DNA of 64,000 nt from Collinsella sp. TF08-11AT (GTDB lineage Bacteria; Actinomycetota; Coriobacteriia; Coriobacteriales; Coriobacteriaceae), in contig NZ_QSRL01000002.1 in NCBI RefSeq assembly GCF_003437035.1, positions 124,001-188,000 on the forward strand. Direction: 5' to 3'. A program made the position numbers and the translations under genes. Within the stretch, counting starts at the first letter, position 1. Each line of letters opens with the position of its first letter. Below are positions 15,663 to 23,338 of the stretch, one piece after another. The notes under the pieces were generated by a model. That model did no database searches, had not been told where the DNA came from, and worked only from the letters and a program-made list of their open reading frames with translations.

Positions 15663-15699
15663 GGTTTGCGTATGAACCGCAACCAAGGAGTTCCAGTTT

Positions 15700-16839
15700 A
15701 TGGACCAGAGCCTTTTTAAATTCGACCTGATCGCCGAGGACCCGACCACGCACGCGCGTGCCGGCGTGCTGCATACCCCGCACGGCGATATCGAGACGCC
15801 GATCTTTATGCCCGTGGGCACCAAGGCAAACGTCAAGGGCATTCCCACCGAGACCGTCAAACAGCTCGGCGCGCAGATCGTGCTCGCCAATACCTACCAC
15901 CTGTCCATGCGCCCCGGCGAGGACACCATCGCCGAGCTGGGCGGACTGCACAAGTTCATGAACTGGCACGGCCCCATCCTCACCGACTCGGGCGGCTTCC
16001 AGGTGTTTAGCCATAACGACGCCGTCAAGCTCACTGACGAGGGCGTGCGCTTTATCGTCAATGACTACGACGGCCGCCACGTGTTCTGGACGCCCGAGGA
16101 CAACATGGCAATCGCCATGAAGCTCGGCTCCGACATCTGCATGCAGCTCGATCAGTGCCCCGGCTATCCCGCCACGCGCGCCTACGTCGAGCGCGCCGTG
16201 GAGCTGTCGAGCATGTGGGCCGAGCGCTGCTACAAGGCTCACACCCGCGATGACCAGGCACTCTTTGGCATCGTCCAGGGTGGCATGCATCTGGATCTGC
16301 GCCTGCGATCGCTGCGCCACCTGGAGGAGTGCGGCGACTTCCCCGGTTACGGCATCGGCGGCTACTCGGTGGGCGAGGACCACGAGACCATGTTCGAGAC
16401 GCTGGCGCCGCTGGTTTCCGAGTACATGCCTAAGCACAAGCCGCGCTACCTCATGGGCGTCGGCAACCCTACCACGCTCGTGCGCGGCGTTGGCGTGGGC
16501 ATCGACATGTTCGACTGCGTGCTGCCGACGCGCACCGGCCGCATGGGCACGGCATTCTCCAGCGAGGGTCGCCTCAACTTCCGCAACGCCCGCTTTGCGC
16601 ACGACGACGGCCCCATCGACCCCACCTGCACCTGCCCGGTGTGCACGGGCGGCTACAGCCGCGCGCTCATCCGCCACATGGTCACGCAGAAGGAGATGCT
16701 CGGCGGCATTCTGCTTTCGATGCACAACATCTACTACCTGCTCAACCTTATGCAGCGCGCCCGCCAGGCCATTATCGAGGGCCGCTACGGCGCGTTTGTG
16801 AGCGACTGGATGAACAGCCCTGCGGCGGTGGACTACTAA
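15700..16839 (+). CDS. tgt: Queuine tRNA-ribosyltransferase (tRNA-guanine transglycosylase)
   Basis: A 379-residue Tgt, the normal length. It exchanges guanine 34 of GUN anticodons for preQ1 in the cytoplasm, upstream of QueA and QueH in queuosine synthesis. Motifs: ANTYHLSMRPG, LTDSGGFQVF (general-base Asp), GGYSVGE, the nucleophile region GIDMFDCVLPTR, and the zinc site CTCPVC followed by a distal His. AAGGAG precedes the ATG. It has its own TATAAT promoter and is followed by a structured region and a strong terminator. No preQ1-synthesis genes (queCDEF) are in the window, so the base may be made elsewhere or salvaged. Confidence 0.96.
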   Translation: MDQSLFKFDLIAEDPTTHARAGVLHTPHGDIETPIFMPVGTKANVKGIPTETVKQLGAQIVLANTYHLSMRPGEDTIAELGGLHKFMNWHGPILTDSGGFQVFSHNDAVKLTDEGVRFIVNDYDGRHVFWTPEDNMAIAMKLGSDICMQLDQCPGYPATRAYVERAVELSSMWAERCYKAHTRDDQALFGIVQGGMHLDLRLRSLRHLEECGDFPGYGIGGYSVGEDHETMFETLAPLVSEYMPKHKPRYLMGVGNPTTLVRGVGVGIDMFDCVLPTRTGRMGTAFSSEGRLNFRNARFAHDDGPIDPTCTCPVCTGGYSRALIRHMVTQKEMLGGILLSMHNIYYLLNLMQRARQAIIEGRYGAFVSDWMNSPAAVDY

Positions 16840-16847
16840 GAGCGGCG

Positions 16848-16955
16848 CGGGCGCTTGCAAAGCGCGGGCAACGGCAAGGGACGAGCGCCGGCCGGTCATC
16901 ACGTTCGCTAACACCGTCTGCGCGACCGATGACCGATAGCTTGCAAGCACTTGAT
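16848..16955 (+). other. Self-complementary region downstream of tgt
   Basis: Several pairings lie in one 108-base stretch: GCGCTT-GCA-AAGCGC, CGGTCATC with GATGACCG across about 28 bases, and GCTTGCAA with TTGCAAGC closing most of the region. It may be the 3' UTR of tgt or a small RNA; no homologous copy is seen in the window. Confidence 0.4.
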
Positions 16956-16988
16956 GCATCGTGGGTACCATACCGAATAGTTGATGTT

Positions 16989-17033
16989 CGGGCGGGTGTT
17001 TGGCGCATGGCGTCGACCCCGCCCGTTTTTTTT
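16989..17033 (+). terminator. Strong intrinsic terminator in front of the LOG-family gene
   Basis: CGGGCGGG (16989-16996) pairs with CCCGCCCG (17018-17025), followed by eight T (17026-17033). It would end tgt transcripts, but it lies only 17 bases before the next start codon. The next gene's promoter must therefore either lie inside the hairpin region or be read through. Confidence 0.85.
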
Positions 17034-17049
17034 CTCGATAGGAGTACCC

Positions 17050-17808
17050 ATGATTAAGAATGAAAACGTCGAGGGCGAGCCTGCCTACGACGAGACGTAC
17101 CGCCGCGGCCCCGTGGTCATGCGCGGCCCCATGATTCCTAAGGACAACACCTATGCCAACTTGCTGGCGCCCGAGGAGTCGACCGACTGGCTGCATGCCG
17201 ATCCGTGGCGCGTGCTGCGCATTCAGGCAGAGTTTGTCGATGGTTTTGGCGCGCTTGCCGAGCTTGGTCCTGCAGTGACCATCTTCGGCAGCGCCCGCAC
17301 GCCCAAGACCGATCCGCTCTACAAGGCGGCGCGCACGGTCGGTCGCAAGATCGCCCAGCGCGGCGTGGCGGTTATCACCGGCGGCGGTCCCGGCGTCATG
17401 GAGGCGGCCAACAGGGGAGCGGCGAGTGTCAACGGCAAGTCGGTCGGCTTGGGTATCGAGCTTCCGCACGAGCACGGGCTCAACAAATACGTGAACCTTG
17501 GCATGGACTTCCGTTACTTCTTTGTGCGCAAGACTATGTTCGTCAAATACAGCTCGGGCGCTATTGTGTTTCCCGGCGGGTTTGGCACGCTCGACGAGAT
17601 GTTCGAGGTGCTCACGCTGGTGCAGACGCACAAGGTAAAGCGCATGCCGCTCGTGCTGGTGGGCACCGAGTACTGGCAGGGTCTGTTCGACTGGCTCAAC
17701 GGCCCGGTGATGGACGCCGATATGATTAGCCCGCTCGATCCGGAGCTTGTGCACATCACCGACGACCTCAACGAGGCCGCCGACATTGCCCTGAGCGGGC
17801 TGATGTAG
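17050..17808 (+). CDS. LOG family protein (TIGR00730), nucleoside-monophosphate phosphoribohydrolase type
   Basis: A 252-residue Rossmann-fold lysine-decarboxylase-like protein of the LOG family. GSARTP, the GGGPGVMEAANRGA segment and the PGGFGTLDEMFE motif that forms the nucleotide-binding and catalytic loop are intact. Family members release free base (cytokinin-type in plants) from nucleoside 5'-monophosphates, or bind ppGpp or nucleotides; the bacterial substrate is generally unknown. The ATG at 17050 follows ATAGGAG. The 5' leader is interrupted by a strong terminator hairpin, so expression may depend on antitermination or on a promoter within it. Confidence 0.88.
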   Translation: MIKNENVEGEPAYDETYRRGPVVMRGPMIPKDNTYANLLAPEESTDWLHADPWRVLRIQAEFVDGFGALAELGPAVTIFGSARTPKTDPLYKAARTVGRKIAQRGVAVITGGGPGVMEAANRGAASVNGKSVGLGIELPHEHGLNKYVNLGMDFRYFFVRKTMFVKYSSGAIVFPGGFGTLDEMFEVLTLVQTHKVKRMPLVLVGTEYWQGLFDWLNGPVMDADMISPLDPELVHITDDLNEAADIALSGLM

Positions 17809-17840
17809 GGTGCTGTGACTGTTGTTATAGTAATGTGAAC

Positions 17841-17895
17841 GGCATACTGATGCTATTTAACATCAGTATGCCATCTAAACTGGGTATACTGATGC
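17841..17895 (+). promoter_or_regulatory. Operator region of the RelB/YafQ module
   Basis: GGCATACTGATG (17841-17852) and its exact complement (17861-17872) form an inverted repeat, and a third copy GTATACTGATGC lies at 17884-17895. TATACT (17885-17890) may be the -10 box. Clustered inverted repeats just before the antitoxin are the usual autoregulation sites of RelB-type repressors. Confidence 0.65.
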
Positions 17896-17920
17896 AAAAG
17901 ACGAGGCGAGGAGGTCGCGT

Positions 17921-18220
17921 ATGTCTACTGCAACGGTTAAGCCTACGACGGTTCGCATCGAAGAGGGGCTCAAGGAACAGGCGACTGAGTTTTTGGATAC
18001 GGTTGGTCTGAGTCTCAATTCGTATCTCAACCTTGCTGTTCGGCAGCTGGTAAATCAACGAAAGATTCCTTTTGAGATCGTAGGAAGGGCGGAGGTGCCC
18101 AACGAGGCAACGAGGCGTGCCATGGTGATCGCCGAAGCTCATGAGTTGGGGATTCTGCCGGACGACAGCCCGTCATTCAATAACGCTGATGAGCTTATAT
18201 CATTCCTCGATGAGGACTAG
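17921..18220 (+). CDS. RelB/DinJ family antitoxin
   Basis: A 99-residue type II antitoxin. The N-terminus (TVRIEEGLKEQATEFLDTVG then LSLNSYLNLAVRQLV) is a ribbon-helix-helix DNA-binding domain; the C-terminal half is acidic and would wrap the toxin. It neutralises the YafQ-like toxin encoded three bases downstream and, with it, should repress the operator repeats just upstream. It is preceded by AGGAGG. The gene pair stands next to the TOTE-type helicase and a MITE-like element, so the block looks like an accessory island. Confidence 0.9.
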   Translation: MSTATVKPTTVRIEEGLKEQATEFLDTVGLSLNSYLNLAVRQLVNQRKIPFEIVGRAEVPNEATRRAMVIAEAHELGILPDDSPSFNNADELISFLDED

Positions 18221-18222
18221 CG

Positions 18223-18531
18223 ATGTTTGAGATTAAGGTCGAGGCTCAGTTTAAGGCGGATTACAAACGGGCGATGCGCATCCATCCGCAGCTAAAAACC
18301 GAGTTTAAGGCGGCGGTCGCAGAGCTTGCGGCTCACGGCTCGCTTCCCGCGGAATATGGTGCCCACGAGCTTTCAAACCCGGGCGGCAACTACAACGGCC
18401 ACATCGATTTCCATCTATCCGATGGCATGGTCGATGTGGTCGTTCTCTATCTGCCGCATAAGACTAATCCGGTGATCCGGCTGGTGAGAATGGGCTCGCA
18501 TGAGGAGCTGTTTCAGGGTCCGCAGGGCTGA
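18223..18531 (+). CDS. YafQ family mRNA interferase toxin
   Basis: A 102-residue toxin of the RelE/YafQ superfamily. YafQ cleaves mRNA in the ribosome at in-frame Lys codons. Candidate catalytic residues in the family pattern are His48, His60 or His64, Asp67, His93 and Phe97 (GSHEELF near the end). The N-terminal VEAQFKADYKRAMR helix is the standard family start. It is separated from the antitoxin gene by three bases, so the two are translationally linked. The key residues are present, so it should be active. Confidence 0.9.
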   Translation: MFEIKVEAQFKADYKRAMRIHPQLKTEFKAAVAELAAHGSLPAEYGAHELSNPGGNYNGHIDFHLSDGMVDVVVLYLPHKTNPVIRLVRMGSHEELFQGPQG

Positions 18532-18551
18532 TTGCTCGCCTATGATTCGCG

Positions 18552-18603
18552 GGGGAATAGGGATTGATTCGCGGCCGATTGGCCAAAACAGCCCCTATTC
18601 CTC
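18552..18603. repeat. Palindromic element overlapping the end of the TOTE gene
   Basis: GGAATAGGG (18554-18562) pairs with CCCTATTCC (18593-18601); the loop contains an inner GGCC-GATT-GGCC hairpin. The right arm includes the TAG stop codon of the minus-strand gene (18597-18595). Confidence 0.7.
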
Positions 18604-21600
18604 CGTAGCTGTTGGAGACGTCCCGTTCGTGGCTGCGACCTCTGGCTCTCCTCTTTGCTGGATTTCGCTTAAAAGCTCGGCTGCAACTTCGCTGCTTTTG
18701 AAACGGATGCTGCAGTCCTCTTTCTTAGGAAAGGCCAGTAACGGAATAGTTCCGTACCAGACGGTTTCCTCGTCAATTACTGACGCGCACAGGCGTCCTT
18801 CGGCTTTGATGGAATAGTCGACGTTCATCTCGGTTAAAATCGTTTTCACGTCATTGTGTGGAGTCGAGGCAATTGAAATCTCAAGGGCAATCCCACGGGC
18901 GGTGGCGCCTGTGAGTACGGCAGCGAGCTTTGCGAGGCATGCAGCGGATGCGTAGGGCGCGGCAATAAAAATGCTTTTCGTTGCGCGCGCGATGTCATCT
19001 GCTAAGGCCTCCACGGCCCTTGCCGGCCTAACGAGGATGTTTTGATCGGCCCGTTTGTTGTCATTTGCTGCAAAGACTTCATACCCCAGCTTGGCGTAGG
19101 TCTTGAGCCTCTTTTGGTACATGCGTGCGAGCATGGGTATCGACAAATCAACATAGTCGAATATCTCAACCCGCTGCTTGCCCTCGTGACTTCTATGTAG
19201 CCTGCCTGCCTGCTGCGTTATGCTGCCGTCCCAAGATATCGGTGTGGCAATGAGCAGAGTGTCAAGGTAAGACAGGTCGAAACCCTCGCCCAGAAGGCCT
19301 TCGGTTGCGATGATAATTCGATGCTCATGCTCGAAGCCGGGAAGGCTGTTCAGTATTGCCTTTCTTTCTTTGGCGTCGATTTCTCCGGTTAAGAGTATAG
19401 GTTCGTGTCCGCGGCTTTGAAGCAGCCTACATAGCTCTTCGGCATGTTTTTTCCTTTTGGATAGCACAAGCGGATGTCGACCGTTTGACGCGGTCTCGAG
19501 GGCATCGTCGACAATTGCTTCGTTTCTCGCTGTGTGCGCACACAGGAGATCGAGAATTTGGTTAAAGGATGCTCCTGGTTCGTAGGTGGGTAATCGAATT
19601 CCGGTGAAACGCGGTCTAACAATGCGCTGAATCCCCTGTTGGATTGCTTGCGTTTTTGGATCAATGACATGGCGAAGCGGGCCGCAGAGCATTGAGAGCG
19701 CTCGCGTGAGTCCGTCCGAGCGTTCAGGCGTCGCGGAAAGGCCGTATACATATTTGGCTGGAGCGGACTTGAGGACAAGCTCAAGCTGTGGTGCGGCTGC
19801 GTGGTGACATTCATCACAGATAATGAGGCCGTAATCACGAACGAACTCCTTGGCTATTGGTTCTCCGGTCTGGGAGTCCTTGCTGGACAGAGACTGGAAT
19901 GAAGCAATGTCGATGAGATGGCTTATGGCGGTTTTGCCTCCTCCGATTTGGCCAATGAGCGGAGGCTGCCTTTTACTGATTCGTCCTTTTGGGGTTCGGA
20001 CTGGCTTTCTGTTATCAGTAATGTCGATAAACCGTTCGAGCTGGGTTTTCCATTGGGCAATGAGCGCGGTCTTGGGAACGATGACGAGCGTTGGAAGACC
20101 GATGGTAGCAATAAGATAGGCTCCGATGACGGTTTTGCCGAAACCCGTCGGTGCAGACATGATTCCGTCTTCATAGCCGAGTATCTGTTCGGCGGCAATT
20201 TGCTGTTCAGGGCGAAGAGTCCCTTTAAATGCCATCACAATTGGATTGCCAGACTTGCGCCTGTCTGAATAGTGGGCAGCAACGCCGGCTTCTTGAAACA
20301 GCCGCTCAAGCTGAGCCTTGCAGCCTCTGGGAATCGCGACGCAACTGTCTCTAAGTTCGCTGAGGTCTATGTACCGCGGTTTGCCGAATACCGATTGATG
20401 CATAGATTGCGCGCGGAAGAATTCTGGGTTGGCAAATGTTGCAAGCCTGCGAACTTCCATTTGAGCTGCGGGACTCAGAGATTTTTCGGGGATATAGAGC
20501 ATATCGGCCTGCGTGACGGACAGCGATGACGGGAAGTCCTGCGGCGTGAGCGGAAGCCGCTTTCGCGGCCTCTGAGAATGTGGCGCGGCGGTGTTTCCCG
20601 CCACTGCAGCTGATATTCCATGCGGTTTATTGTCGATGCTTTCGATCAGATTTTGCACCGTTGCATGTGGAATCAGCTGAATTTGCGAAAGGTAAAGCCA
20701 TTGATCGGGAAAGGGCTCAAATTGCTCGTCAACAAATACACTGTTCCCTTTTCGCTGCGCTTTTCCTTGAAAAGGCAGTGCTATGAGATTTCCGAAGCCG
20801 CCCTCAGGAATGGTGGACTGTGCGGGCAGCATCCGGTCAAAAGCTTCAAAGGTGATTGTCTTGTTGAGCGCCGCCGCTTCGGTGATAAGGCTACTTCCAA
20901 ATTCTCGTGCGATCTTTGCGCTGGTGAGCTCTAGGAAGAAAAACCAGACATGTGTGCCGTTACCTGATCTCGATCGCTCGACTGCAGCATCGATTCCATG
21001 GTTTTTTGCGACAAGCCGAATGGCGTTTGTCGCTTCTTTCCAATCGGCTCCGTCAAAGTCGATGACCAAGACTTTTGTGTTGCTGTCATTATCGAGAACA
21101 TATTGACCTATGACGTCTCGGAGTCTGTCGTCACTGCCCTTGAAATGGGAGATGATCGCGGCATCGCTCAACTCGGGGAAGACGCGGTTGCCGCATTCAG
21201 CGCATTTGGTTTTCTGACGATTTGCTTTGGGACAAATGCCTGACTTCCACTCGTTTGCGCAGGCGGGCGTATAGCCGATCCCCCCGTCTTTTCTGCGGTA
21301 CCCATGGGCGTAAACATCTTTGCGGCCAGTAAAGAGATTGCGAAAGAGCTCGAGTTTGTCGCGCGCTGGACTCGCGCTGGTGACGATACCCTCGAGCTGC
21401 GCCCGTCTATCGAAAGATGTGCCTGCTTTCTCCCATTCTTCGAGCGTTGCGTAACGGATGTCTGGGCCATTGCTGCAGATGACGATTTGGCCGTGCAGCT
21501 CAGATACATGAACGACTGCTTCCTTGAATTGGAATACCGTGTCCCCGATGAGGGCGTATTGATGCGTAACGGTGCTCATGTAAATGCCGTTCTTGTTGGG

Positions 21601-21606
21601 GTTCAT
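18595..21606 (-). CDS. TOTE-type primase-helicase with C-terminal PLD-like domain
   Basis: A 1003-residue multidomain protein. Residues ~80-320 match the archaeo-eukaryotic-type primase domain of TOTE conflict systems: FTGRKDVYAHGY, a four-Cys cluster (116, 125, 135, 138), catalytic DFDG (183-186), SRSGNGTHVW with His219, and GGFGNLIALPFQ. Residues ~460-840 are an SF2 helicase: APTGFGKT (485-492), DECHH (598-602), SAT (624-626), QQAGRLHR (798-805). Residues ~860-975 resemble a phospholipase-D domain, but its HxKxxxxD motif reads RxCxxxxD, so nuclease activity is doubtful. Such proteins are predicted to act against invading nucleic acid. The gene is visibly AT-richer than its neighbours. No good ribosome-binding site precedes 21606; an ATG at 21579 is an alternative. 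The stop lies in a palindromic repeat. Confidence 0.88.
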   Translation of the reverse strand: MNPNKNGIYMSTVTHQYALIGDTVFQFKEAVVHVSELHGQIVICSNGPDIRYATLEEWEKAGTSFDRRAQLEGIVTSASPARDKLELFRNLFTGRKDVYAHGYRRKDGGIGYTPACANEWKSGICPKANRQKTKCAECGNRVFPELSDAAIISHFKGSDDRLRDVIGQYVLDNDSNTKVLVIDFDGADWKEATNAIRLVAKNHGIDAAVERSRSGNGTHVWFFFLELTSAKIAREFGSSLITEAAALNKTITFEAFDRMLPAQSTIPEGGFGNLIALPFQGKAQRKGNSVFVDEQFEPFPDQWLYLSQIQLIPHATVQNLIESIDNKPHGISAAVAGNTAAPHSQRPRKRLPLTPQDFPSSLSVTQADMLYIPEKSLSPAAQMEVRRLATFANPEFFRAQSMHQSVFGKPRYIDLSELRDSCVAIPRGCKAQLERLFQEAGVAAHYSDRRKSGNPIVMAFKGTLRPEQQIAAEQILGYEDGIMSAPTGFGKTVIGAYLIATIGLPTLVIVPKTALIAQWKTQLERFIDITDNRKPVRTPKGRISKRQPPLIGQIGGGKTAISHLIDIASFQSLSSKDSQTGEPIAKEFVRDYGLIICDECHHAAAPQLELVLKSAPAKYVYGLSATPERSDGLTRALSMLCGPLRHVIDPKTQAIQQGIQRIVRPRFTGIRLPTYEPGASFNQILDLLCAHTARNEAIVDDALETASNGRHPLVLSKRKKHAEELCRLLQSRGHEPILLTGEIDAKERKAILNSLPGFEHEHRIIIATEGLLGEGFDLSYLDTLLIATPISWDGSITQQAGRLHRSHEGKQRVEIFDYVDLSIPMLARMYQKRLKTYAKLGYEVFAANDNKRADQNILVRPARAVEALADDIARATKSIFIAAPYASAACLAKLAAVLTGATARGIALEISIASTPHNDVKTILTEMNVDYSIKAEGRLCASVIDEETVWYGTIPLLAFPKKEDCSIRFKSSEVAAELLSEIQQRGEPEVAATNGTSPTATEE

Positions 21607-21796
21607 TAAAATGAGAGTACGTTATTTTGTTTTTTTGGGCATCCGATTCTGATTTTGGTTCGGTGATAGTGGAGTGCGGCTCCGTGAGTGGTGTTTGGCT
21701 AGTGCCAAAATGTGTGGTAGCTGTTATTGAATGGGTTTGAGTGGCTATGAGACGGGCTGGAGATCCTGGGAACTACCTCCGAATAGACCCGGTGGA

Positions 21797-22008
21797 CAAA
21801 AAATGGCAAATATGAGTACTGTTGTTGTGGTGGTATCATATCATCTGGAAAGTATTTAAGACCAATCGAGTGAAATCGAATATAACCAACCCCCCCTAAC
21901 CACGGCGATTCGGGACTTTACGGCGCTCAAAATCGGCAGAAGAAAGCAAATTCAGCCAGATTTCGCTGCGACTAAATTGGTAACAGTACTCATATTTGCC
22001 ATTTTTTG
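21797..22008. mobile_element. MITE-like element with 27-bp terminal inverted repeats
   Basis: Bases 21797-21823 and 21982-22008 are exact reverse complements (27 bp), with one mismatched and then two more matching bases beyond. The 158 bases between them hold no gene and include a run of C at about 21891. No transposase is present, so the element would be moved in trans. It lies in the 715-base gap between the TOTE gene and a degV gene. Confidence 0.65.
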
Positions 22009-22282
22009 ACCAAGGGGTATCGCAAGGGGGCTGGATAAAGCGTCGATGGCCTTCGAAATCTCGATTAGGTAGTTGAGCGGCAATGAAGTTGCGGCGTAAT
22101 GGGAAGCGGTTCGCAGCTTTTCGGCCATAACGGCCCCTTTACCGCCGCCATTCCTAAAGAGATGCCGGCGCGCCTTGAGTTGGAGCACGCCGGCGTGATG
22201 GCTTTGCTGTGGCTGGGCGCACCTCGGTCGTTCGACTGACCGGCATGTCCGGTCTTGCCAAACGGGCTTTTGTTAGCGCTTA
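22009..22282. other. Non-coding stretch between MITE and degV
   Basis: No credible gene. It holds a GCCGGCG/CGCCGGC hairpin (22164-22194) and a GACCGG/CCGGTC hairpin near 22239, either of which could help end the minus-strand degV transcript. Confidence 0.4.
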
Positions 22283-22334
22283 ATGTTTGCCCAGATAAAA
22301 CCTGCCAAAATAAACCTGTCCCTAATTGGCAGGT
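22283..22334 (-). repeat. REP-like palindrome with GGGACAGG core (second copy)
   Basis: This is almost the same sequence as 12170-12221 in the opposite orientation: CCTGCCAA arms around AGGGACAGGTTTA, then TTATCTGGGCAAAC. Its arm and core contain the last codons and TAG stop of the degV gene. Confidence 0.8.
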
Positions 22335-23182
22335 TGGTAGCGGGGGCAGTAGCTGATGGCGATGGCGTCGACGCCTACGTGGGTGGCGATGGTGCAGCCG
22401 ATGGGACCGGTGCCGGCGTCTACGAAGTTCTGGCCTGCGAGCGCTTGGTTGACGAGCTCCTGCTCCTCGGCAGCGCCGGTCGTGAGCACACGCACGCTTG
22501 AGCCCGGGTGCTCGTCCAAAAACGCGAGGCAATCGGCCATGGTGTTGGCAACGATGCGCTTGGCGCCGCGGCCCTTTTTGATGGCCTTGATCTCGCCCGA
22601 TTTCCACTCCGGCGAAACGGCCAGGCGAATGTTGAGCATCTGCGTGAGCTGGCCGGCGAGCTTGGGCGCACGGCCGTTCTTGACCAGGTTCTCGAGCGTG
22701 CGGGGAATCAGCAACAGGTGGGCGTCGGGCAGCGTCGCGCGGATCTGCGCCTCGGTCTCGTCCAAGCTGCGGCCGTCCTCGCGCATGGCAAGTGCGTACT
22801 CCACCAGCAGGCCCTCGGCGCCCGAGCCGGTGCGCGAATCGATGCAGCGCACGTCGAGCTCGTGGGTCTCGGCGACCAGACATGCGTTGGAATAGCAGGC
22901 GGACCACTCGCTGCACAGCGAGATAAAGATCGCGCTGTCGTGGCCATCGGCGCGTACGCGGTCAAACAGCGCCTTGAACTCGCCGGCGCTCGGCTGCGAG
23001 GTGTGCGGCAGCTGCTCGGAGCCGGCCATGCGGGCGACGTACTCCTCGGCGGTAATCTGCACCTGGTCGAGCAGGTCCTCGCCCTCGATAATCACATGCA
23101 GCGGAATCACGTAAATGCCGAGCTCTTGGGCGCGGGCGGGGGAGATGTCCGACGTGGAGTCGGTTATGATGGCAAAAGACAT
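22322..23182 (-). CDS. DegV family fatty-acid-binding protein (second copy)
   Basis: A 286-residue DegV protein. It starts FAIITDSTSDISP, the canonical N-terminal motif, and continues with LPHTSQPS (about 66), ISLCSEWSACYSNA and a C-terminal IGCTIATHVG segment. The first domain binds the carboxylate of a fatty acid. I chose the ATG at 23182 because AAAGGTG lies six bases upstream. The last residues Gln-Pro-Ala-Asn and the stop fall inside a REP-like palindrome, although a similar Gln-Pro-Val-Asn ends the third DegV of the window, so the end may be native. It diverges from the HAD phosphatase gene. Confidence 0.9.
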   Translation of the reverse strand: MSFAIITDSTSDISPARAQELGIYVIPLHVIIEGEDLLDQVQITAEEYVARMAGSEQLPHTSQPSAGEFKALFDRVRADGHDSAIFISLCSEWSACYSNACLVAETHELDVRCIDSRTGSGAEGLLVEYALAMREDGRSLDETEAQIRATLPDAHLLLIPRTLENLVKNGRAPKLAGQLTQMLNIRLAVSPEWKSGEIKAIKKGRGAKRIVANTMADCLAFLDEHPGSSVRVLTTGAAEEQELVNQALAGQNFVDAGTGPIGCTIATHVGVDAIAISYCPRYQPAN

Positions 23183-23338
23183 AATTGCACCTTTCGTTGG
23201 GGCGCGGCAGCGCCGCCTTCTGAAAGCAAAGTGCGACAAGTATAGTGGAGTTGCTCTACATTGCTAGGTTCAATTGTTGAATAGTCAACAGTTTGAAGCG
23301 GTGGTGTGGAAATCATCAACTGGGGAAGAAGGGTGCCG

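Noticed and set aside
15265-15699. preQ1 riboswitch controlling tgt
   Set aside because: The structured RNA before tgt is separated from it by a palindrome and a TATAAT promoter, so it is not in the tgt leader. Its structure is much larger than preQ1 aptamers, and a second copy follows queA.
15472-17754. A 760-codon minus-strand open frame opposite tgt and the LOG-family gene
   Set aside because: It is an antisense shadow produced by G+C-rich third positions: its translation is Arg/His/Ala-rich without domains, and it covers two clear genes, a promoter and a terminator on the other strand.
21952-22188. A 78-codon minus-strand frame next to the MITE
   Set aside because: It runs through the terminal inverted repeat and has no recognisable domain or clear ribosome-binding site; more likely part of the element.
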